From the NCBI GenBank assembly GCA_030689605.1, contig JAUYFT010000014.1, positions 1-37,142 on the forward strand: a stretch of DNA of 37,142 nt. The letters run 5' to 3'. Source of the stretch: a bacterium (GTDB lineage: Bacteria; Patescibacteriota; Patescibacteriia; PEXW01). Below, in pieces: positions 17,403-26,090 of this stretch. A program made the position numbers and the translations under genes. Under the pieces are notes generated by a model that saw nothing but the letters and a program-made list of their open reading frames with translations, was not told the DNA's origin and ran no database searches. Numbering within the stretch: position 1 is the first letter of the stretch; each line of letters opens with the position of its first letter.

Positions 17403-17561
17403 TGTCATTGCGAGGAACCCCGAGTATGTCGAGGGGTGACGTGGCAATCCCGCTGTATCAAAGAGGGAACTTGAATAATACTGGTCTCGAAGTTCATCGG
17501 GATTGCCCGCCTTGCCGGCGAGGCAGGCCGCGCCCCCGTAAGACTCGGGCTCGCAATGACA
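17403..17561. repeat. MITE-like palindromic element, copy 2
   Basis: TGTCATTGCGAG...CTCGCAATGACA ends; core GGCAATCCCG...CGGGATTGCC. Confidence 0.9.
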
Positions 17562-17573
17562 ATGTGGGATGAC

Positions 17574-17611
17574 CTAAGGCTTTACGGCCTACAGCTTTTC
17601 GGCTACCTTAA
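17574..17611. repeat. Small double-hairpin element upstream of tig
   Basis: Outer TAAGG/CCTTA with GGCtttacgGCC and AGCttttcgGCT. Confidence 0.45.
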
Positions 17612-17637
17612 CTCTCTCACCCTAGCATTTTTAACGT

Positions 17638-18927
17638 ATGCAGGTTACCGCCACCAAGCAACCCAAGGGCCTCGTCAAGCTCACCATCGAGCTTCCGGCT
17701 GCGGACTTTACTCCATTCATCACCCGCGCCGTACAGTCACTCGCCAGCCAAACGAAGATCGCCGGCTTCCGCCCCGGCATGGCCCCCCGCGACATCGTCG
17801 AGAAGAAGGTCGGCCATGACGCGCTCATGCAGGAAGCTGCTGGCCTGGCCGTACAAAACTCTTATGCCAAAGCCGTAGCCGAACAGAAACTGCGCACGAT
17901 TGGTGGGCCGAACATCAGCGTGGAGAAGCTGGCTGAAGGCAACCCCTTCATCTTCTCGGCCGAAGTTCCAGTCCTGCCCGAAATCAAGGTGGGTGATATT
18001 GCCACTATCAAGGTCGAGCGGAAGCCGGTGGAAGTGACGAATGAGCAAATTGAGAAGACCTTAAAGAGCCTGCAGCTGACACACGCTTCGCACGCGGCGG
18101 CCAAACGGCCAGCCAAGCACGGCGACCGCGTGGACGTGGACTTTGATGTTGCCCTCGGTAATGTCCCACTAGAGAACGGCAAAGGCACCAACCAGACCAT
18201 GACCATTGGCGAGCAAATGTTTATCCCCGGTTTTGAGGAACAACTTATTGGTTTAGAAGCTGACCAAGAAAAAACTTTCAAGCTCACCTTCCCCAAGGAG
18301 TACGGCAAGAAAGACCTCCAGGGCAAGGAAGCCGAGTTCAAAGTGAAGCTGCGCACGGTGTACGATACGAGCATGCCTTTGCTTGACGATGCCTTTGCGA
18401 AGAAGCTCGGCGACTTCGAGAGCATGGAGAAACTGCGGGAGAAGGTAAAAGAGAACTTACACGAGGAATCTGCTGACCGCGAACGCCAGCGCTACGAGCA
18501 AGCAATTTTGGAAGAGCTCTTGAAGAAGAGCACTATTGATGACGTGCCAACAATCCTCGTAGAGTCGGAGCAGGACAAAATGGTGCACGAGCTCCAGCAC
18601 GCCATTGAACATGATGGCGGAAAATTTGAGGACTATCTCTCCTCCTTGAAGAAGACACGGGATGACTTGAAGAAGGAGTTCGTGAAGCGCGCCGAAGACC
18701 GAGTGAAAGTAGCGCTCCTCCTACGGCACATTGCGGACGACCATAGCCTTGTCGCCAGCACGACAGAGGTGGAAGGCGAAATCAGCGCCGAGAAACTCCG
18801 CCTCGGCAGTAACCCCGAACTGCTCAAGCAGGTGGATTCTGAAGACTACAAGAACTACTTGAAGATGGTACTCACCAACCGCAAGACCATTGCCTGGATT
18901 TTGGAGAAGCTCGAGGGTTCTATGTAA
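17638..18927 (+). CDS. tig: Trigger factor
   Basis: VKLTIELPAADFTPFITRAVQSLASQTKIAGFRPGMAPRDIVEKKVG; FKBP-like domain (AKHGDRVDVDFDV...FIPGFEEQLIGLEADQEKTFKLTFPKEYG). Confidence 0.95.
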   Translation: MQVTATKQPKGLVKLTIELPAADFTPFITRAVQSLASQTKIAGFRPGMAPRDIVEKKVGHDALMQEAAGLAVQNSYAKAVAEQKLRTIGGPNISVEKLAEGNPFIFSAEVPVLPEIKVGDIATIKVERKPVEVTNEQIEKTLKSLQLTHASHAAAKRPAKHGDRVDVDFDVALGNVPLENGKGTNQTMTIGEQMFIPGFEEQLIGLEADQEKTFKLTFPKEYGKKDLQGKEAEFKVKLRTVYDTSMPLLDDAFAKKLGDFESMEKLREKVKENLHEESADRERQRYEQAILEELLKKSTIDDVPTILVESEQDKMVHELQHAIEHDGGKFEDYLSSLKKTRDDLKKEFVKRAEDRVKVALLLRHIADDHSLVASTTEVEGEISAEKLRLGSNPELLKQVDSEDYKNYLKMVLTNRKTIAWILEKLEGSM

Positions 18928-19044
18928 ACCCCTCCCAAACCCTCCCCTCCGAGAGGGGAGGAGTTTATAGAATATCCCCTCCTCTCGGAGGAGGGGTGCC
19001 CGAAGCCCCGCACCTTAAAGTGCGAGGGCAAGGGCGGGGTGGTG
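18927..19044. repeat. Cluster of three GC-rich hairpins
   Basis: CCTCCCCTC-CGA-GAGGGGAGG; CCCCTCCTC-TCG-GAGGAGGGG; GCCCgaagCCCcGCACcttaaaGTGCgaGGGcaaGGGC. Confidence 0.8.
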
Positions 19045-19078
19045 TAAAAAAAGCGTGTCTGAATTATTCAGTCACGCT
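19045..19078 (-). terminator. Rho-independent terminator of the small minus-strand ORF
   Basis: Minus strand: AGCGTGaCTGAAT.ATTCAGaCACGCT followed by TTTTTT; overlaps the stop codon. Confidence 0.75.
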
Positions 19079-19217
19079 CTTCGGGAATGGGCTTGCGGTG
19101 CTTCGGCTTTCGCTTGTAGTCCTTGCCGTGCGGCATGGCTTTAGGCGGTTTCTGCGGCACCGGGATTCGGCCTACAGGGACAATCCCTTTCTGGCGAATC
19201 TTTTGGGTTCTACTCAC
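19068..19217 (-). CDS. 49-aa highly basic protein, unknown function
   Basis: GTG start with GGAGG RBS: MSRTQKIRQKGIVPVGRIPVPQKPPKAMPHGKDYKRKPKHRKPIPEERD; own promoter and terminator. Confidence 0.65.
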   Translation of the reverse strand: MSRTQKIRQKGIVPVGRIPVPQKPPKAMPHGKDYKRKPKHRKPIPEERD

Positions 19218-19243
19218 GGGTTCCTCCTTTGTTTGAACACTGG

Positions 19244-19280
19244 AGTATAGCGGAAATGTGACGTATGTCAATGCTATACT
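19244..19280. promoter_or_regulatory. Overlapping divergent promoters
   Basis: Minus strand TTGACA (19271-19266) - 16 nt - TATACT (19249-19244); plus strand TGCTATACT (-10 at 19275-19280). Confidence 0.65.
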
Positions 19281-19286
19281 TCCCCC

Positions 19287-20126
19287 ATGCTCATCGGCCA
19301 CCACGTCTCCGCCGCGGGCGGCGTGCCGAACGCCCCGAAGAACGCGCACGACCTGAAGTGCGAGGTTTTCCAATTCTTCACGCGCTCTCCCCAGGGTGGA
19401 GCGGCGCCGACGCTCACACCAGACATTGTTGCGGCATTCAAAGCCGGCAATGAAAAGTACGGTATTCCGCGCACATACGTCCACACCCCGTACTTCATAA
19501 ACTTTGCGTCGGCTATTCCGCGCCTGCGAAAGGGGTCTATAGAAATTGTCCGGGACGAATTGGAACGTTCCTCACTGCTTGGCGTCACCGCGGTGATGAC
19601 CCATCTAGGCTCGGCAAAAGATATGCCCGAAGCCAAAGCCACCAAGCTCGTCGCTGATGCGATCAAGGAAATCCTCAAAGGCTACACGGGTTTAACACTC
19701 TTCCTGCTCGAAAACTCTGCCGGCGCTGGGGCAGTGGTGGGGGATACGCTCGAGGAGCTGGCCACGTTCATCAAAGCCGTTCCGGCAGCGCAACGGAAAA
19801 AAATTGGCGTATGCTTGGACACCTGCCACGCCTTTGCCAGCGGGTACGATCTACGGACGAAACCCGCGGTTGAGGCCTTCCTGAAAAAGTTCAACAAGCT
19901 TATCGGCCTCTCATACCTCAAACTTATCCACGCGAACGACAGCATGACAGATTTCGGCGCCCACCGCGATAGGCACGAGCACATTGGCAAAGGGAAAATC
20001 GGTCTGGCGGGTTTCAAAGCGCTCTGCAGCCACCCGAAGCTGAAAAACATCGACATGGTGCTGGAAACCCACCACGACGGCAAGCACATTGCGGACATTG
20101 CCTTGCTGAAGAAGCTCCGACCATGA
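19287..20126 (+). CDS. nfo: Endonuclease IV (AP endonuclease)
   Basis: MLIGHHVSAAGGVPNAPKNAHDLKCEVFQFFTRSPQ...GVCLDTCHAFASGYDLR...HANDSMTDFGAHRDRHEHIGKGKIG. Confidence 0.95.
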   Translation: MLIGHHVSAAGGVPNAPKNAHDLKCEVFQFFTRSPQGGAAPTLTPDIVAAFKAGNEKYGIPRTYVHTPYFINFASAIPRLRKGSIEIVRDELERSSLLGVTAVMTHLGSAKDMPEAKATKLVADAIKEILKGYTGLTLFLLENSAGAGAVVGDTLEELATFIKAVPAAQRKKIGVCLDTCHAFASGYDLRTKPAVEAFLKKFNKLIGLSYLKLIHANDSMTDFGAHRDRHEHIGKGKIGLAGFKALCSHPKLKNIDMVLETHHDGKHIADIALLKKLRP

Positions 20127-20785
20127 AACTCTCGCCGCGCTTCGAGAAAATCTACCGCAAACTACCCCGCGCTGCATGGCTGCTCATCGGGACGCTTGTG
20201 CTCTTCATGCTGCTCTCCGGCTTCACCAATCTCAACGTTTTCTTGGGCCGGGTGTGGCTCGAACACCAGCCGCTCAAACCTGCGGACGCACTCATCATTC
20301 TCGGCGGCGGCATCAATGAGGAAACCGGCGTCCTCTCGTTCAAAACCGAAGAGCGCGTGCGGACCGGCGCACAGCTCTTCCTGGAAAAGAAGATTGCACC
20401 TGTGGTTGTCGTCACCGGTGGGAAGGTTGGCAGCAACCCATTTGCCGAAGCACCGGCAATGGCCAAGCTCCTACAGCAGCTCGGCGTCGTCGAGAACAAC
20501 ATCATCCAAGAGGACAAAGCCCAGAACACGCTCGAGAATGCCGCAAACGTCGTCGCGATTGGCCGTAAATTAGGTTGGAAGTCCATCATTGTACTCACCA
20601 GCGACTTCCACACTAGCCGGGCGTGTACTTTTTTCCGCAATGCCGGTGCACCACCCGTCACCTGCCGAGCAGCTGACCGGAGCACCGTGTCTCAAAGCTC
20701 ACCCATTCGACGACTGCAGAGTATGAAGGGTGTCCTGCGCGAGTATGCGGCAAATCTATTTTACTGGCTCACTGGTAAACTATAG
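20123..20785 (+). CDS. YdcF/SanA/ElyC-like DUF218 membrane protein
   Basis: N-terminal TM; ADALIILGGGINEETGVLSFKTEERVRTGAQLF...VVVTGGK...NTLENAANV...IIVLTSDFHTSRA. Confidence 0.88.
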   Translation: MKLSPRFEKIYRKLPRAAWLLIGTLVLFMLLSGFTNLNVFLGRVWLEHQPLKPADALIILGGGINEETGVLSFKTEERVRTGAQLFLEKKIAPVVVVTGGKVGSNPFAEAPAMAKLLQQLGVVENNIIQEDKAQNTLENAANVVAIGRKLGWKSIIVLTSDFHTSRACTFFRNAGAPPVTCRAADRSTVSQSSPIRRLQSMKGVLREYAANLFYWLTGKL

Positions 20786-20917
20786 ATTACGAATTACGAA
20801 AAGGGATACGAATATACGAAATACGAATCCGCAATTCCTAGCCTCATTCCTGATATCACACGCCCCCATTCGTATTTCGTACATTCGTAGCATTCTCATT
20901 CGTATTTCGTAATCTTA
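20783..20917. repeat. Long imperfect inverted repeat built from TTCGTA/TACGAA units
   Basis: Left arm AGATTACGAATTACGAA...TACGAAATACGAAT; right arm ATTCGTATTTCGTACATTCGTA...ATTCGTATTTCGTAATCTTA. Confidence 0.8.
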
Positions 20918-20919
20918 CT

Positions 20920-21684
20920 ATGCAACCAATCACTATTGCCAAACACGCGGCTGACCAAACCGGCAAACTCCTGCTCAAACGGTTCCAGAACCTCCACCGC
21001 CGCGACGTTGATGCCAAGTCAGCCCATGAGCTTGTCACGTCGGCAGACCGAGCCGCGAACCTCCTCATCCAGCGCACGTTGCGCAAGGCCTTCCCAGCTA
21101 TTGGCGTGCTTTCCGAAGAAGGCCACAACCGACCGGGGAAACTCCGCTGGGTCATTGACCCGCTAGATGGCACGACGAATTTCGTCCTCCACGTACCGTT
21201 CTTCGGTGTATCTATAGCCCTCATGGAAGGGGACACATCGCTCTTCGGCATCATCACTTGCCCGCCCACGGGCGAGACGTTTATTGGCGCGCACGGCCAG
21301 GGCGCGACGAAGAATAGTAAACCCCTCCACCGCCACCCCAGCCGACCCTTGAGCCAGGCGATCATCGGCTACGGCTATAGCCACTCGATTGGTTCGCTCC
21401 ACGCTTCGCTGGTCATCGCCGAAAAGCTCAGCCACAAGCTTCGGGCCGTGCGCCACGCTGGCTCAACCGCGCTTGACCTCGCCTACCTCGCCGCCGGACG
21501 ACTCGACGCAGTCATCATCGCCGGACCAATAAACCTCTGGGACGTTGCCGCTGGCGTGGTCATTGCGAGAGAAGCGGGATGTGCAATCCAGAACGAAAAA
21601 GGAAACGAGTGGACGCCAAAGAGCCGGGACCTGTACGCCGGGCCGCTGCCGCTCCTCGCCCACCTCCGCAAGGTCGCACACTAA
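20920..21684 (+). CDS. Inositol-1-monophosphatase family protein
   Basis: GVLSEEGHNRPGKLRWVIDPLDGTTNFVLHVPFFGVSIAL...GPINLWDVAAGVVIAREAG. Confidence 0.93.
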   Translation: MQPITIAKHAADQTGKLLLKRFQNLHRRDVDAKSAHELVTSADRAANLLIQRTLRKAFPAIGVLSEEGHNRPGKLRWVIDPLDGTTNFVLHVPFFGVSIALMEGDTSLFGIITCPPTGETFIGAHGQGATKNSKPLHRHPSRPLSQAIIGYGYSHSIGSLHASLVIAEKLSHKLRAVRHAGSTALDLAYLAAGRLDAVIIAGPINLWDVAAGVVIAREAGCAIQNEKGNEWTPKSRDLYAGPLPLLAHLRKVAH

Positions 21685-21733
21685 CGAAACTGCCCCGCCA
21701 GCTGGCAGGGCAGCAAAACTGTTGGCTGGTGAA

Positions 21734-22192
21734 CTACCGAGTCACCGAAATTGTCGCACCCTGCTCAGCGTCTGGGGCACACACGGTAATGCGGTTGGTC
21801 GTTGCATTCTTGTACACCTCGTACCCGGCGCCGTTAGTCGAGACGCCAACGGGATCGGTGGGGATAGCAACAAGGTACTTGGCGTTGGTCGTGAGCACGC
21901 CGAGGTCGGTGAGGCCAGTGCAGGTGCCGCCAGTCTTACAGACTTCCTGCGTAGCTACGCCGCACGCTACGCCGTTCGTGATTGTTGCTGGTGCAACGCC
22001 GTTGCTATCAATGACGTACTGGTAGACGGCATTCAGAATGGTGTTCACGTCCGCGCTTCGCTGCGCGTTCTTCGTGTCACCCAACTGCTTGTTCGGGTTG
22101 ATGGCGAGGATAACAATGCCGGCGAGGATGCCGATGGCTGCCACGACCAGCAGGATTTCGATAAGAGTAAACCCCTGTTTTCGATTGCGCAT
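21734..22192 (-). CDS. Type IV pilin / GspG-like major pilin
   Basis: MRNRKQGFTLIEILLVVAAIGILAGIVILAINPNKQLGDTKNAQRSADVNTILNAVYQY. Confidence 0.92.
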   Translation of the reverse strand: MRNRKQGFTLIEILLVVAAIGILAGIVILAINPNKQLGDTKNAQRSADVNTILNAVYQYVIDSNGVAPATITNGVACGVATQEVCKTGGTCTGLTDLGVLTTNAKYLVAIPTDPVGVSTNGAGYEVYKNATTNRITVCAPDAEQGATISVTR

Positions 22193-22241
22193 AAGCGTGT
22201 CGGTTAGTGTTAGAGCTAAATGTAGTATGACCGAATATGGC

Positions 22242-22634
22242 TTAGTTCGCAACTTCCTGCCAGCTGGTAAGCGTCACCGGGCTCACCGTCGCAACGACAA
22301 TAGTGACGTGCCGCACAATTGTACCAACCGTGCCCAAAGCCGTAACACTCCGCGTGGTTCCGCCGGTATTCGTCACGGTAAACGAGCAGGTGCCAGAGCC
22401 AAAGGTTAGTGGGGTTGTCCCTGTAAACGCTGGAGTAAGCCGGATAGTGCTCAAGGCTGCTTCCCCACATGCGTCAGCCAGTCCCCGCGCTTGCACCGAC
22501 TGCTCTGTGGCGAAGCTGGTGCGCGAGCTCCCCAACCCCAGCTGGATGAGGGATATAACTACAGCCACACCGACCGCCCCCAGGATGAGGACACTGATGA
22601 GTGTAACGAAGCCTTGGGTTTTAGGGGCGGACAT
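22242..22634 (-). CDS. PilX-like minor pilin or pilus assembly protein
   Basis: MSAPKTQGFVTLISVLILGAVGVAVVISLIQLGLGSSRTSFATEQSVQARGLADACGEAAL. Confidence 0.7.
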   Translation of the reverse strand: MSAPKTQGFVTLISVLILGAVGVAVVISLIQLGLGSSRTSFATEQSVQARGLADACGEAALSTIRLTPAFTGTTPLTFGSGTCSFTVTNTGGTTRSVTALGTVGTIVRHVTIVVATVSPVTLTSWQEVAN

Positions 22635-23136
22635 GGGCAGAGGTCGTGAAGGTCTTGGCAAAGTCATACTCATTGCGGCCGCTGTTGTTCACCGCCGTAA
22701 GCGTGAATTGGACGCGTAAATCGTGTGAAGACGCACTGCGACTAAGGTTCGTGAAGGTGAGTGCTGAGGCGATCACCCGACCATTCGTGAGCACGACGGC
22801 TGTGCCAGCACCCTCAGTTATGCGGAGCGCACCAGCAGTAAGGGCGAACACCGTCGGGCTGTTCCCAGTTGGCGTGACTACAAGCGTCGTACTTGCCCCG
22901 CTCGCGCCTTGCACCGGTGCGGTAATGTCCGTGGCATTACGGATAACTTGGGTAATGCGCTGCATGGCTTGTTGGCCCTGCTGCTCCACCTCGTTAATGA
23001 CCTGGTTCTTCACCCGCACCTGCAAGGTCATGAATAGGAACACGGAAATCGTACCAACCATAATTGTGGTCAGTGCCACGTAGAGGAGAAGCTCGACGAG
23101 GGTGAAGCCGCGAACCTGGCGAGAAGAGCGCCTCAT
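22621..23136 (-). CDS. PilW/GspJ-like minor prepilin
   Basis: RGFTLVELLLYVALTTIMVGTISVFLFMTLQVRVKNQVINEVEQQGQQAMQRITQVIRNA. Confidence 0.85.
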   Translation of the reverse strand: MRRSSRQVRGFTLVELLLYVALTTIMVGTISVFLFMTLQVRVKNQVINEVEQQGQQAMQRITQVIRNATDITAPVQGASGASTTLVVTPTGNSPTVFALTAGALRITEGAGTAVVLTNGRVIASALTFTNLSRSASSHDLRVQFTLTAVNNSGRNEYDFAKTFTTSAHVRP

Positions 23137-24530
23137 GGTTGAACGACAGTAAATTCTTGGGCGTTTGCTGCACCCACGGCGTACGCACGGTCTGTTGCAC
23201 CGTCGTATGCGATACCGTTGAGAACACCCAAGGTATTGTAGGTACCGACGAGTACCGGGGTTGCAGGAACTGACACATCCACGACCTGAAACTCTGCAGT
23301 CGCGGAGGCAGTCGCAATGAACACGTGCGTATTCCCATTGCCAAGAATCAAACTGATGTCATTCACCACACCGCCCGCACTAAAGGATCCCAACAAGACC
23401 GGAGCCAGCGGGGTTGTGGTGTTGACAACGTGCAGAACATTCCCTTGCCCCACGAAGAGACGATTGGTAAGGCCAGCCAGGGTAAGCGCGTTGCTCGTCC
23501 CGGCGAAGTTGATGTTGGCAACCTGCACCGGCGCGGCTGGGTTGGCGACGTTAACAACTTGGAGCTCTTGCGTGTTGCTGTTCGAGACAACGTACGCGGC
23601 CGTACCCTGGACGTACACCTCATTACTTGTGTCCGAAAGCTGCGCGGTGCCAAGGAGTACAGGCGCGGCTGGGTTAGCGACGTTCACGATTACGAACTCG
23701 GGATCGGCCGCCAGGAATGTCCGGACGAGGTAGACCGTCGTGCCGAGCATGAATACCCCATTCGCATCAGAATTGCCAGAGGCATTGTAGCTCCCCACCT
23801 GCACTGGCGCGGCCGGGTTGGTGACGTTTATGACCTTAAGTTCCTGCGCGTTGTCGGAGGAGGCAATGTAGGCGTAGTTCCCACTCACAACGATATTCCT
23901 GGGAATACCAGCGAGCGCCAATGACCCCACGAGAGTAGGGCTAGCTGGATTGGTAATGTTGATAACCGCGAAATCAGGCGTTCCATCGTTGCGCACGACA
24001 TAGGCGTAGTTACTCTGAATAGCAATTTTCAACCCATCCTGTAGTCCAGCCAGATTAAGATTTCCGGCAAGGGTATTGGGGTTTGCCCATGACGCTGCTA
24101 CGGCCGCGGCCCAATTCGTCAAACGAGTGGCAGCGCTCGCCGTACCCGTGCGCTGGGCGTTCTGCTGCCAGTTTACGGTGCTGGTGAGCTCCTTCGTGTT
24201 CGCGTCAACTGTGCTCACTGTCACCGAACGGGTAAATTGACCGGCAACGTCCTGGGTTCCACTGTACGTCCACACGTTGCCGCTTACTGCCAGGCCGTGG
24301 CTGCCGTCCACGAGGTTGGTGAACGCACCATCCCGAATGCTCCGGCTCGCTTCCAGGCCTTCGTCTGCCAGCTGGCCGGCTCGGATCCGGGTGCCGGCGA
24401 GTGCCGAGCTATCCTGGCCGTAGATAAACGCCCCCACAAGCGCGGTGATGAGCAGTGAAAAAATCGATGCGGCGAGGAGCACCTCAACCACAGAGAAGCC
24501 TGGTCTAGTAGAGGACGGTGCCTTGTGCAT
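23133..24530 (-). CDS. PilV-like prepilin fused to an LVIVD-repeat beta-propeller
   Basis: PGFSVVEVLLAASIFSLLITALVGAFI followed by about seven repeats of the form F.V[IV]N[IV][TA]NPA[AS]P.[LQ]VG. Confidence 0.85.
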   Translation of the reverse strand: MHKAPSSTRPGFSVVEVLLAASIFSLLITALVGAFIYGQDSSALAGTRIRAGQLADEGLEASRSIRDGAFTNLVDGSHGLAVSGNVWTYSGTQDVAGQFTRSVTVSTVDANTKELTSTVNWQQNAQRTGTASAATRLTNWAAAVAASWANPNTLAGNLNLAGLQDGLKIAIQSNYAYVVRNDGTPDFAVINITNPASPTLVGSLALAGIPRNIVVSGNYAYIASSDNAQELKVINVTNPAAPVQVGSYNASGNSDANGVFMLGTTVYLVRTFLAADPEFVIVNVANPAAPVLLGTAQLSDTSNEVYVQGTAAYVVSNSNTQELQVVNVANPAAPVQVANINFAGTSNALTLAGLTNRLFVGQGNVLHVVNTTTPLAPVLLGSFSAGGVVNDISLILGNGNTHVFIATASATAEFQVVDVSVPATPVLVGTYNTLGVLNGIAYDGATDRAYAVGAANAQEFTVVQP

Positions 24531-24939
24531 TGAGGGTGAGGGTCCGCGTACCGTTCGGACCGGTGAGGGTGAGCGAGCCTGTAGTCTGCGGCAAACCGGT
24601 AAGCTTGGCAAAAATTACTTCCTGAAAACCACTTGGGGTAATCGCTAGTGACGTTGCGCTCACTTCATCGAACAAGGTATTGCGGCTGGCATACGCAGCG
24701 CCTTGAAAGATAGTGATCGAGCCGACGTCCACGCGCACGCCCCATGTCGTGTCAGCATCTGCCGCACGGCTCAAGGCCTGCGCGCGACGGTACGCCGTGG
24801 CCATGGTTGTAGCCGCGACGTCTAGGTCATTACGACTCTGGAGCTGCTGAAAAACGACCGCGCCAATGCCTGCGATGAGCCCAATGAGCGCCACCGAGAG
24901 GAGCACTTCGATGAGGGTAAACCCCGCACCACTTTTCAT
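24505..24939 (-). CDS. GspH/FimT-like minor prepilin
   Basis: MKSGAGFTLIEVLLSVALIGLIAGIGAVVFQQLQSRNDLDVAATTMATAYRRAQALSRA. Confidence 0.87.
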   Translation of the reverse strand: MKSGAGFTLIEVLLSVALIGLIAGIGAVVFQQLQSRNDLDVAATTMATAYRRAQALSRAADADTTWGVRVDVGSITIFQGAAYASRNTLFDEVSATSLAITPSGFQEVIFAKLTGLPQTTGSLTLTGPNGTRTLTLNAQGTVLY

Positions 24940-25023
24940 CGTAGTATTACGTTCTAACTGTTGCCCGATTCGTCGGTAGTACATTGCAAAGTGGTGCGGG
25001 GTGAAACCTGACCGACGCATGAC

Positions 25024-26079
25024 CTACGGGTTGAACTGCCCGACGAGGCTGTAGATGGGCAGGATGATAGCGACAGCTACGGCGAGCACGCCCAGCCAAA
25101 CAATGACGAGCAGGATTGGCTCGAGGATGGAGGCGAGGTTTTTCGTACTCTGGTCGGTCTTCTGCTCGTAGATGGCGGAGATACGCAGGAGCATTTCGGC
25201 AAGGTTGCCCGACTGCTCACCAGTGGCAACGAGCTCTTGGATAGGAATAGGAATGAGCCGATTACTCTTGGGGTATGCGCGGAGGCTGGCGTGGAATGAG
25301 TCGCCGTCTTCGATGTCACGACGGAGCTTGGCGTACAGCTTCTTGTACTGTGTAATTGCCGAGGACTGCTCGAGTGACTCCACAGCCTCAATGACCGGCA
25401 AGCCAGCCTGCAAGAGCGTGCCAAGGACGAAGCCGAAACGCGTGAGCTCAACCTCGAGCACAACGTTCCGTATCGCTGGAATTTTCAAGGCGAACCCTTG
25501 CAGCGCTGCCCGGCTCCCTGGCCGCCGGAAAGCGACGACGACCGCGCCACCAATGATGATGATAGCCGCTGGCACCGCAATGGCACCCCAGTGCTGCAGG
25601 AAGATACCGAAGTTGATGAGGAAAATTGTGATTGCTGGCAGGTGGACGTTGAGCGAGCTGAAGACCGTACTCAAGCGCGGCAGAATGAACCACGCTACGC
25701 CCAAACCAACTACCAGCGTTAGGCCGAGGACAAATGCTGGGTACACCATGGCCGACCGGACTTTCGACGTGAGCACGCGATCCTTCTCCTGCTGCTTGGC
25801 GATGAGCGTAAGATTTTCGGCTAAACGTCCAGAATCTTCCCCCAACCGCACCAAGTACGTGGCACGCTTTGGCAAGATCTTCGCCGCATCGAGCGTGCGC
25901 CAAATTGCCGCACCGTTGCTCAGCTCTTCGCGGATCGTCGCCAACGTCTTCTTCATTACTACCGAGCGAACCTGCGTCTCAATCGCGGAAACCGCAGACA
26001 GCACATCCATGCCTGCTCCCAAGAGGACGGCGAGATTCTCTACCACGTACGCACGTTCTTTCGCGCCTCCAATTTGCAT
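25024..26079 (-). CDS. pilC: Type IV pilus inner-membrane platform protein PilC/GspF
   Basis: ENLAVLLGAGMDVLSAVSAIE...LIAKQQEKDRVLTSKVRSAMVYPAFVL...VLGTLLQAGLPVIEAVESL...VATGEQSGNLAEMLLRIS. Confidence 0.95.
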   Translation of the reverse strand: MQIGGAKERAYVVENLAVLLGAGMDVLSAVSAIETQVRSVVMKKTLATIREELSNGAAIWRTLDAAKILPKRATYLVRLGEDSGRLAENLTLIAKQQEKDRVLTSKVRSAMVYPAFVLGLTLVVGLGVAWFILPRLSTVFSSLNVHLPAITIFLINFGIFLQHWGAIAVPAAIIIIGGAVVVAFRRPGSRAALQGFALKIPAIRNVVLEVELTRFGFVLGTLLQAGLPVIEAVESLEQSSAITQYKKLYAKLRRDIEDGDSFHASLRAYPKSNRLIPIPIQELVATGEQSGNLAEMLLRISAIYEQKTDQSTKNLASILEPILLVIVWLGVLAVAVAIILPIYSLVGQFNP

Positions 26080-26090
26080 GGTTGGTGTCG

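Noticed and set aside
21545-22207. 220-aa plus-strand ORF across suhB end and the pilin gene
   Set aside because: Overlaps the 3' end of suhB and the antisense of the pilin; no RBS or domain.
23133-24000. DNA-level tandem repeat in the propeller-pilin gene
   Set aside because: Repetition is at protein level (LVIVD blades); nucleotide identity between blades is limited, so not annotated as a DNA repeat.
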